From: Caldithrix sp.
Lineage (GTDB): Bacteria > KSB1 > UBA2214 > DYKH01
Assembly: GCA_020722685.1 (NCBI GenBank)
Contig: DYKH01000001.1
Location: forward strand, 1-64,000
Reading direction: 5' to 3'
DNA: 64,000 nt
Part shown: in pieces, positions 57,504 through 64,000 of the stretch
How positions within the stretch are numbered: position 1 is the stretch's first letter
How the letters are laid out: the number at the start of each line of letters is the position of its first letter
Notes under the pieces: model-generated
What the model saw: only the letters and a program-made list of their open reading frames with translations
The model's database searches: none
Told to the model about the DNA's origin: nothing
Translations under genes and position numbers: made by a program

Positions 57504-58358
57504 ATGAAATTCTTCAGCACAATGACTATCATGCTCGTTCTCTTGTTTACCTTCTCGCTCCTAGTGGGAGTTTCCTTTGGCCAAGAGAGCAAGAAGATGA
57601 GCATGGACGAATACAAGGCTCAGCTTCAAGACTGGCAGACGCGGGAGGCGAACGCCAAGAAGGCCGGGGAAGACTGTGGTACGGAGGTAGAAAAGCTAAA
57701 AGGCGATATTGCCACTGCTCAGGCGGATATCGATAAAGAGTGGAGCGACATCCTCGCCCTAATCGGAACAGATCAGGCCGGTGTCGATGCATTCAGGGTC
57801 AAACTCAACGAGCTAAATGCTCAAGTCGACGGTCTGCTGGCTTTGTCGCCGGAAGAGCTGTTCAAAAGACGAGATGAGATCAAAGCCGCCGAAGAAAAGT
57901 TGGCGGAGTATAAGAAGGACAAGATCTCTGTTCTAAACGAAATGCAAAACCTCATCGCGACCATAGAGGGCAAGATCACCCAGCTCAAGAATAAGCTGCC
58001 CAAGGCGGTTTATGACGAGTACACTGTGGTCGTGGGAGATTATCTGTGGAAGATTTCCGGCAAACCGGATATCTACAAAGATCCCATGCAGTGGATGCGG
58101 ATCTACTCTTATAACAAAGAACAGATCAAGGACCCGGATCTGATTTATCCCAAGCAGATTTTCAAAATCCAGCGCGAGGTGGGTGCGGACGAATACTTGG
58201 TTGCAAAGGGCGACTATTTGGCAAAAATTGCCGGCAATGCTAATGTTCTCGCAGATCCCACCAAATGGACGAAGATTTACGAGAAGAATAAGGACATAAT
58301 TGGCGAAAATCCCAACACGATTTTCCCTTATACCGTTTTGGTCATTCCAAGGAATTAG
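57504..58358 (+). CDS. Exported protein with coiled coil and two LysM motifs
   Basis: A 284-residue protein with the start set by AGGAGGGA ahead of the ATG at 57504; the frame extends to 57459 without a ribosome-binding site. The signal peptide is cut near 'GVSFGQES' (about residue 27). Residues 35-165 are helical, charged and coiled-coil-like. Two LysM peptidoglycan-binding motifs follow: one from 'YTVVVGDYLWKISG' (about 175-225) and one from 'YLVAKGDYLAKIAG' (about 232-284). It is probably a periplasmic, wall-bound partner of the preceding lipoprotein, co-transcribed from the promoter at 56973-57001. Confidence 0.85.
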   Translation: MKFFSTMTIMLVLLFTFSLLVGVSFGQESKKMSMDEYKAQLQDWQTREANAKKAGEDCGTEVEKLKGDIATAQADIDKEWSDILALIGTDQAGVDAFRVKLNELNAQVDGLLALSPEELFKRRDEIKAAEEKLAEYKKDKISVLNEMQNLIATIEGKITQLKNKLPKAVYDEYTVVVGDYLWKISGKPDIYKDPMQWMRIYSYNKEQIKDPDLIYPKQIFKIQREVGADEYLVAKGDYLAKIAGNANVLADPTKWTKIYEKNKDIIGENPNTIFPYTVLVIPRN

Positions 58359-58892
58359 CATTCAGAATAGCGAAGGCAATCCCCGGCTATTGCTGATGTT
58401 TCTAATTCGTGTCTGAACGAAGACAGGCCCTCTTGTTGTTCCGAGAGAACGGAGCGAGTCGAGGAATCTGGTCGGCGCGGACAAAATCAAGCACAGCCAG
58501 ATTTCTCATCCGCCGAGGCGGATTCGAATCACGACATGATGCACCTTGGAGCAATGACAATACACTGAGTTTTCGGTCAAGCAGCAATTAGATATCTGAA
58601 TTGGCGGTACTGAGTAGGCAAGCGAAAATCTGCACGTCCGAAGAGCCTTGGCGTAGGCGGACGTACTCCGCAGACAAGGCGCCAATCAGGCTATCTAAAG
58701 GCAAAACGTGATATTATTTGAGAAATCGAACTGACGATTTGTTAAACTCTCGGTCTGATGTGGAGACTTTGGACCGGGAGTTTTTTATTCCGGTGAATTG
58801 ATGTTACGAACTGATGTATCTGCTGGGAAACGGCTGGGTGCAAGGTGGTTTCTCTGCGGAAAGATGAAATATTAGGAAGCAAGAGTTGAGTT
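58359..58892. other. Intergenic region with dispersed palindromes ahead of phoH
   Basis: 534 bases without a supported gene. It holds an imperfect inverted repeat around 58462-58505 (GAGGAATCTGG / CCAGATTTCTC), the palindrome ATCCGCCGAGGCGGAT at 58508-58523, and a terminator at 58745-58786. Confidence 0.6.
58745..58786 (+). terminator. Intrinsic terminator
   Basis: Arms AACTCTCGGTC (58745-58755) and GACCGGGAGTT (58772-58782), one mismatch, followed by a run of six T. It would end the lipoprotein/LysM transcript before phoH. Confidence 0.75.
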
Positions 58893-59873
58893 TTGAGCTC
58901 GAAAAAGATTGTTGAGAAAAAAATACCGCTTCGAGGGGTGGACCCGCTGGCCTTTTTAGGGGCCCAAGATGCAAATATCCGGGTATTGGAGGACCAGGTA
59001 GCCGCCAAAGTGCTCTCGCGCGGCAATGAGGTCATCATTCGCGGCGAGATGAAGGAGGTGGAGGCAGCCGCCCGAATTGTCACTGAGCTTGTTTTCATGC
59101 TGAGCCGCAACGGCACTCTAAACGAGGACGATATTCGTACCGTGTCCCGCTTATCGGCTCTTCCAAGTCAACAAAAGGAGGAGCCGCTTGATTTAGAGTC
59201 GGTCATTCTCTATGTGAAGTCGGGAGTGCTGAGGGCGCGCACGGAAGGACAAAAGCGGTACTGTGAGTCGGCGCGAAAAAATGATATTGTCTTTGCCATC
59301 GGCCCGGCTGGTACGGGAAAGACGTTTTTGGCAGTCGCCATGGCCGTGGCTCGGTTGCGGGACAAGGAAGTCGATAGAATCATTCTCTGTCGGCCTGCGG
59401 TGGAAGCCGGGGAAAGCTTGGGTTTTCTGCCGGGTGATCTTAGGGAAAAGGTCGACCCTTATCTAAGGCCGCTCTACGATGCACTTTATGACATGGTTCC
59501 GCTGGACAAATTGAAGCGACAATTGGAGAGCCACATCATCGAGATAGTCCCTCTGGCCTACATGCGAGGTCGGACGCTTAATAATAGCTTTGTCATCCTG
59601 GATGAAGCGCAAAACACCACTTCTCTGCAAATGAAAATGTTTCTGACCCGCCTGGGCGCCAATTCGCGCGCGATCATCACCGGCGACATCACCCAAATCG
59701 ACCTGCCCAACAAGTCTGAATCCGGCTTGGTACAAATTCAAAGGGTCTTGCACGGTATCGACGGCATCGAATTCGTCTACCTGACGGAGCAAGATGTCGT
59801 GCGTCATCCGCTGGTGAAGAAAATAATCAAAGCGTATGAAAAATTCGGCGAGATCAGTAACGAGGGACAATAA
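58893..59873 (+). CDS. phoH: PhoH-family ATPase
   Basis: A P-loop ATPase of the PhoH/YbeZ group, linked to RNA metabolism and usually encoded with YbeY. It has 326 residues: an N-terminal KH-like segment (about 12-75, 'GVDPLAFLGAQDANIRVLED'), the Walker A motif 'GPAGTGKT' (137-144) and the Walker B motif 'VILDEAQNTT'. The C-terminal 'FVYLTEQDVVRHPLVKKIIKAYEKF' is typical. TTG is the likely start. The following 7TM-HD protein and YbeY complete the conserved phoH-pgpH-ybeY order known from Firmicutes and others. Confidence 0.95.
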   Translation: MSSKKIVEKKIPLRGVDPLAFLGAQDANIRVLEDQVAAKVLSRGNEVIIRGEMKEVEAAARIVTELVFMLSRNGTLNEDDIRTVSRLSALPSQQKEEPLDLESVILYVKSGVLRARTEGQKRYCESARKNDIVFAIGPAGTGKTFLAVAMAVARLRDKEVDRIILCRPAVEAGESLGFLPGDLREKVDPYLRPLYDALYDMVPLDKLKRQLESHIIEIVPLAYMRGRTLNNSFVILDEAQNTTSLQMKMFLTRLGANSRAIITGDITQIDLPNKSESGLVQIQRVLHGIDGIEFVYLTEQDVVRHPLVKKIIKAYEKFGEISNEGQ

Positions 59874-59912
59874 AAAAGTGTAAAGAAGTGACAGTACGGA
59901 GTCGGTGCGATC

Positions 59913-62246
59913 GTGCAACCGAGATTGAGATACTTTATCCATAAGAAGGCCAATCAGGGGCTGGATAGGCTCGGCAACGGGAACGGGATGAGCTTCGGAG
60001 ATTTTTTTCGTCGCCACTTTCTCGATCTGGCGGGAGTGCTTTTGTTCGCTGCCCTACTTGCTTTCCTGTTTCCTAAAGGAAAATCCTTTCAATTTGCGGA
60101 TATTCGGGAGGGAACCGTATTCCCCGGACCGGAAATTATCGCTCCTTTTACCTTCGCCGTCAACAAGAGTCCCGACGAATATGCAGCCGACTTGAAAAGG
60201 GCCCGAGAAAGCGTTGCCCCGGTTTTCAAGAAAGATGAAACCATCGCGTCTGACCATGAAAAGTCCCTGCAGGCTTTTTTAAACCAGCTCTATGAGTTGT
60301 TCAAAGGTCCGGACATGAGGCGAGAAAAACTCGAGGGGCTGTTTCGCGCCAACGGAATCGTAATGGCTGAGGACGACATTAATTATTTGCTGCTCGGCGT
60401 CGAGGAAGGCCCCTCCGTCGGTAGCAAAAAGGAAAGTCTCGACGGTAATGGCTTGCGCCAACGAGCGGCTGAGCTGAGAAATCTCGGCAATATCATCACC
60501 CCTTTGCTTAAGGAGTTGTACTCGGTCGGGATCTTGAGCGTGGAGAAAAGCACCTTTCCCCCCACTTTGTCCAAGCTGTCCATTCGGCAAAACGGTCAAG
60601 AAATGATGGAGGACATAAACTACTACCGGGATATTGCAGAGACGCGGGACACGCTTCTGGAAAAGCTCCGCAGCAAACCCAGCTTGGACGAACAGTGGAT
60701 AAAGATCGCCTATCAAATTGCCGCGCCGTTTTTGGTACCGGACGTCCTATTCCTTCGGGAGGAAACGGATGCAAGGATAGGCGAGGCCATCAGCAATGTC
60801 CCGCTGGCTAAGGGGCAAGTCTTAGCGGGCGAGCGTATTATCGATGCGCATGAGCGAGTGACCAAGTATCACGTGGAAAAGTTGAGCTCATTGGCCGCCG
60901 CCAAAGCGGAATTCGGCCAAACCCCGAACTTTTGGTCGCAGGCGAAACCGGAAGTCGGAAAATTCCTAATCTCGCTTTCCATTTTGAGCTTTATTTTACT
61001 TTTTTTGTGGTGGGAGCGCCGGAACGTCATCGACAGCCGCAAGCAGCTCTTGTTGATTGCCTTGATTATTCTCTTAATCGCGGTGCTCACATTTTTGGCC
61101 AATCAATTGGAGGTTTCCGCTTTTCTCGTTCCGGTGGCCATGGGAGGAATGATCATAACCATTTTTTTTGATCGCTACGTGGGTTTTCTCAGCGCCATCG
61201 CGTTGAGCCTCTTAGTAGGCGCGTTGCGGGGAAATGAGTACACCACCACCTTTGTGTCTCTATTTGTGAACTCTGTCGCCATTGCCACAGTGAGCCGGGT
61301 GAGAAAACGAAACTGGGTTTTGCGCTCCATCGTGGCCATCGTTTGCGCCTACTTTTTTGCCACGACGATCCAAGATTTTCTCAGTTATACGCCTTTCAGC
61401 GTCATGCTAAAAAATTGGGGCTACGGTCTTATTACCGGCTTTCTCACACCCACCATTGCCTACGGCCTAATTGTCATTCTCGAATTTGTGTTTGACTTGA
61501 CAACGGACATGACGCTGTTGGAACTCTCTGATCTAAACCAACCGCTCTTGCGACAATTAGCAATGGAAGCGCCGGGAACCTATCATCATAGCATAGTGGT
61601 CGGAAATCTGGCGGAAGCCGCAGCAGAGGCCGTGGGAGGAAATCCACTATTAGCACGCGTGGGCGCCTACTATCATGACATCGGCAAAATCGAAAAGCCG
61701 GAATATTTTGTGGAAAACCAAACCAGGGGACGGAATCCTCAGGAGAAGCTGACCCCTACGATGAGTTCGCTCATATTGCTCAATCACGTACGCAAAGGTG
61801 CGGAGATGGCGCGGCTATACAATCTCCCCAAGGAAATCGAAGCCTTCATCTACGAGCATCATGGAACCAGCTTGATGACCTATTTCTTTCAAAAGGCCGT
61901 GGAGCAAAGTGAGGGCAAGGAGATTTCCGAGAATGAGTTTCGCTATCCGGGTCCCAAGCCCAAAAGCCGCGAAACCGCCATCGTCATGCTCGCGGATGCT
62001 ATCGAGGCGGCTTCCCGGGCGCTGAAGGAACCTTCGCCCAGCCGCATCAAAGGCATTGTCGAGCAGCTTATTGACGAACGCTTCAAGAGCGGCGAGCTGG
62101 ATGAATCCCCCTTGACTCTCCAAGACCTTTCCAAGATTGCGGAGGCATTTCAGAAAATATTGATCGGCATCTTTCATGCGCGCATCGAATATCCGGTCAG
62201 CAAAGAAAAGGAAAAATCTTCTTCAAAACGGGATGAAACATCGTGA
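59913..62246 (+). CDS. 7TM-HD domain phosphohydrolase (PgpH-like c-di-AMP phosphodiesterase)
   Basis: PgpH-type proteins hydrolyse the second messenger c-di-AMP. The protein has 777 residues with a membrane segment near residue 42, an extracellular 7TMR-HDED domain (about 60-330, 'GTVFPGPEIIAPFTFAVNKSPDEYAADLKRARESVAPVFK'), seven helices (about 350-545) and a cytoplasmic HD domain. The metal site comprises 'GTYHHSIVVGNL' (His), 'VGAYYHDIGKIEKPEYFVENQ' (HD) and 'FIYEHHGTSL' (His). GTG at 59913 is taken as start; ATG at 59988 is possible. Its stop overlaps the ybeY start (GTGA). No diadenylate cyclase gene is in the window. Confidence 0.93.
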   Translation: MQPRLRYFIHKKANQGLDRLGNGNGMSFGDFFRRHFLDLAGVLLFAALLAFLFPKGKSFQFADIREGTVFPGPEIIAPFTFAVNKSPDEYAADLKRARESVAPVFKKDETIASDHEKSLQAFLNQLYELFKGPDMRREKLEGLFRANGIVMAEDDINYLLLGVEEGPSVGSKKESLDGNGLRQRAAELRNLGNIITPLLKELYSVGILSVEKSTFPPTLSKLSIRQNGQEMMEDINYYRDIAETRDTLLEKLRSKPSLDEQWIKIAYQIAAPFLVPDVLFLREETDARIGEAISNVPLAKGQVLAGERIIDAHERVTKYHVEKLSSLAAAKAEFGQTPNFWSQAKPEVGKFLISLSILSFILLFLWWERRNVIDSRKQLLLIALIILLIAVLTFLANQLEVSAFLVPVAMGGMIITIFFDRYVGFLSAIALSLLVGALRGNEYTTTFVSLFVNSVAIATVSRVRKRNWVLRSIVAIVCAYFFATTIQDFLSYTPFSVMLKNWGYGLITGFLTPTIAYGLIVILEFVFDLTTDMTLLELSDLNQPLLRQLAMEAPGTYHHSIVVGNLAEAAAEAVGGNPLLARVGAYYHDIGKIEKPEYFVENQTRGRNPQEKLTPTMSSLILLNHVRKGAEMARLYNLPKEIEAFIYEHHGTSLMTYFFQKAVEQSEGKEISENEFRYPGPKPKSRETAIVMLADAIEAASRALKEPSPSRIKGIVEQLIDERFKSGELDESPLTLQDLSKIAEAFQKILIGIFHARIEYPVSKEKEKSSSKRDETS

Positions 62247-62689
62247 GACGTTCGGCTCACCATGTGAATATCGAAAAAGCCGTCAGAGAAAAAATACCCG
62301 GCTCAGCCAAACTTCGATCTCTGGTCATGTGGATACTCGACTCGGAACGGCTCGAGAAAACCTGGGCGATCAACATCGTCTTGGTTGATGCCGATTTCAT
62401 TGTCCGGCTTAATCAAGCTTATTTCTCAAAAGATTCTCCCACCGACGTTATATCCTTTAATCTTAGTGACGATGATGGCGACCATTGCGAGGGAGAAGTA
62501 TACATTTGTATGGACAGTGCGAAATTGCAAGCGAAGGAATATCAGGTATCGCTGGAAAACGAAATTTTACGGCTGGTGGCGCACGGCGTGTATCATCTCT
62601 TAGGCTATGATGATGAGGAGGAATCAGCGCGATTGCGAATGTCGGAATTGGAGGACCGAGCTCTGAGCGCCATTCTTCACAACGATTGA
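62243..62689 (+). CDS. ybeY: Endoribonuclease YbeY
   Basis: A metal-dependent RNase needed for 16S rRNA 3'-end maturation and ribosome quality control. It has 148 residues, with the conserved 'LNQAYFSKDSPTDVISFNL' segment (about 56-74) and the zinc motif region 'AHGVYHLLGYDDEEE'. Two of the three zinc His ligands are present, H114 and H118. The third position, usually His (GYDH), is D124 here; related FCB YbeY proteins also lack this His as far as I recall. The GTG start overlaps the preceding stop, so translation is coupled. Confidence 0.93.
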   Translation: MRRSAHHVNIEKAVREKIPGSAKLRSLVMWILDSERLEKTWAINIVLVDADFIVRLNQAYFSKDSPTDVISFNLSDDDGDHCEGEVYICMDSAKLQAKEYQVSLENEILRLVAHGVYHLLGYDDEEESARLRMSELEDRALSAILHND

Positions 62690-62872
62690 ATCACCTGCGG
62701 TCTTGCGCAAAGCCGTCACCGTGGGTTTTTGCCTGGGTAGGCGGAGCGTATACCGTAGCGGGCAAGGTTGCCACATACTTGCAAGCTGATGGAAGGCAAG
62801 AGGCATTGCCGCCATGCGGATTGCTCAATTTTTCGACCAGGTCTGTTCGTTTGAGCAGCCTTGAAAATTCGC

Positions 62873-62901
62873 TTGACAATATATCATATTTTTTATAAAA
62901 T
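62873..62901 (+). promoter_or_regulatory. Sigma-70-type promoter
   Basis: TTGACA (62873-62878), a 17-base spacer and TAAAAT (62896-62901), 43 bases ahead of the ATG at 62945. Confidence 0.75.
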
Positions 62902-62944
62902 GGCCTACCTATAAATCGCTGACAGGTTTGGGAGATGCACCAAT

Positions 62945-64000
62945 ATGAGGAATTTTGCGATGACCGCCCTAAAATTCGATGTCCGGGACCTTTTTCGTGC
63001 TCCAAGATTAGCGCTAAGTCTCCAGCGTATGTGGATTCAATTGGTGGGGATGATAGTCGGCTTTGTCGGCTATCTGATTCTTACCTATTTGTCTTACCTT
63101 AGTGCCGGCGTGGGCATTGGCACAACCTGGGCCAGGTACGGTTTGCTTCCGTGTTTGTTCGCCGCTAATGAGGCGTTTCCTTGGTATGCGTGGCTGATCT
63201 ACGCGGTCGCAGACTTGGTCATAGTCGCTGCCTTTCTGATTGCGAACACCGCCGTAGCGAGGGCTACTTACATGCAAGCGAAGGGGAATAACTTTTATAG
63301 CTGGCGCGAGGCTTATGCTTTTGCTTTTCGCAAGGTCACTTCCGTTCTCCTCACGCCTGTTTCTTTGGCAGTGCTAATCGGCCTCATGGTGCTTGGATCA
63401 TTGGTCATCGGCCTGCTGGGGAGAATACCTTTCGTCGGTGAATTGGGCGTCAGCCTCTTTACGGTGTTTTGGTTTTTCGCAGCACTTCTAGTGGTTTTCT
63501 TTGCCGTGATTACGGTCATTTCCTTTCTTCTGGTGCCCAGCATTATCGCCACCACCGATGAAGACGCCTTTGAGGCTGTGTTTCAAAGTTTCTCAATTAC
63601 CTGGAATCAACCCTGGCGGTTGGCTATTTATGAAGCGGTGACCATCGTTCTTGCCGTTGCATCGATGGGAATTTTCGCATACGCCGTCAAGGCTTCTGTG
63701 ATGGTAATGAACAAGCTCTTTGGCGCTTTTATGGGGGCCGACTATATCAATCTGGCCAATAACGGGCAGGCGATGCTGCAAAGCTGGCTGTTGATGGGTC
63801 AGAACATCGTCGAGGGCATTTACCGCACCCTTACGCCGAGGATCTATTTCGCCCGGGACTTTATCATGATTCCGACAAGTGAGCTCCCGGTAACAGTGGT
63901 CATTTCTTCTTACCTATTTGCCCTCAGCATGCTGTTCATCGCCGGCTGGGTTGTGTCCTATGGCTTGTCGACCTTTACGGTGGGCAATATGCTTCTCTAT
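62945..64000 (+). CDS. Polytopic membrane protein, 3' end beyond the window
   Basis: The frame opens at ATG 62945 and stays open for 352 codons to the window edge, so the gene is incomplete. A second in-frame ATG at 62960 is an alternative start. The protein has at least six strongly hydrophobic segments: about residues 30-55, 80-100, 130-160, 170-195, 230-250 and 325-345. Amphipathic stretches lie between them, such as 'DEDAFEAVFQSFSITWNQPW'; this resembles DUF4013/YihY-like or glycerophosphoryl-diester membrane domains in general style, but I recognise no family. It has its own promoter at 62873-62901. Codon use is like its neighbours. Confidence 0.8.
   Translation, partial: MRNFAMTALKFDVRDLFRAPRLALSLQRMWIQLVGMIVGFVGYLILTYLSYLSAGVGIGTTWARYGLLPCLFAANEAFPWYAWLIYAVADLVIVAAFLIANTAVARATYMQAKGNNFYSWREAYAFAFRKVTSVLLTPVSLAVLIGLMVLGSLVIGLLGRIPFVGELGVSLFTVFWFFAALLVVFFAVITVISFLLVPSIIATTDEDAFEAVFQSFSITWNQPWRLAIYEAVTIVLAVASMGIFAYAVKASVMVMNKLFGAFMGADYINLANNGQAMLQSWLLMGQNIVEGIYRTLTPRIYFARDFIMIPTSELPVTVVISSYLFALSMLFIAGWVVSYGLSTFTVGNMLLY

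Noticed and set aside
58460..58535. tRNA-like 'GGATTCGAATC' sequence
   Set aside because: No acceptor stem, D arm or anticodon arm could be built around it.
60863..60878. Partial resemblance to a parS site (TATCACGTGGAAAAG)
   Set aside because: Only the central part matches, the palindrome is broken, and it is inside the 7TM-HD gene; no better parS match was found in the window.

Overview
The window reads as a chromosomal segment of a free-living, Gram-negative bacterium of the FCB superphylum (Bacteroidota-Calditrichota-KSB1-Fibrobacterota-like lineages). The evidence is a large TonB-dependent receptor, a PorV/PorQ-type outer-membrane protein, an S46 dipeptidyl-peptidase, and several secreted proteins ending in the FlgD-like 'NPNPF...WDG..D..G....SG.Y.Y' type A sorting domain used by type IX secretion. 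The phylum assignment is inference: no rRNA gene is present. Base composition looks even throughout, and I saw no prophage, insertion sequence, CRISPR array or tRNA gene.

Layout. 0.1-16.4 kb: greA (minus strand), then plus-strand envelope genes (small beta-barrel-like protein, CPBP membrane protease, TonB-dependent receptor, large secreted protein, PorV-like protein), a TrmH-type RNA methylase, a secreted M1 aminopeptidase, a FabL-type enoyl reductase and a polyprenol/phytol-kinase-like membrane protein. 16.4-19.0 kb: glycogen phosphorylase (minus). 19.8-24.0 kb: three consecutive secreted proteins built from cohesin-like and dockerin-like segments. 24.2-31.1 kb: minus-strand block of M48 lipoprotein protease, ligA, a probable small structured RNA, S46 peptidase and proline dehydrogenase. 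31.1-32.0 kb: a decayed stretch with a gene remnant and hairpin repeats. 32.0-43.5 kb: parA-parB-M23 peptidase-bactofilin, followed directly by the complete F1Fo ATP synthase cluster (atpZ, atpI-like, atpB, E, F, H, A, G, D, C). A toxin-antitoxin-like pair, one member frameshifted, sits between atpG and atpD. 43.7-54.7 kb: two very large TPR proteins, a small exported protein, one MotA/TolQ/ExbB-type and two ExbD/TolR-type subunits, and an AgmX/PglI C-terminal-domain protein. 54.9-64.0 kb: aspS, a coiled-coil lipoprotein, a LysM protein, phoH, a 7TM-HD phosphodiesterase, ybeY, and a polytopic membrane protein cut by the window end.

How it fits together. The 43.7-54.7 kb cluster has the parts list of a proton-driven envelope machine (one ExbB, two ExbD, a TonB/AgmX-like periplasm-spanning protein and large TPR scaffolds), resembling the Agl-Glt gliding motor of Myxococcus. 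It is the best candidate for an undescribed system here. The first ExbD homologue carries Asn where the proton-carrying Asp normally lies, while the second keeps the Asp. The cohesin/dockerin-like trio at 19.8-24.0 kb is the second candidate: a possible surface protein assembly in an organism that exports through type IX secretion. Regulatory signals are clear in places: four promoters with a perfect TTGACA box and a 17-bp spacer (ahead of the genes at 1206, 43723, 57180 and 62945), and several hairpin terminators.
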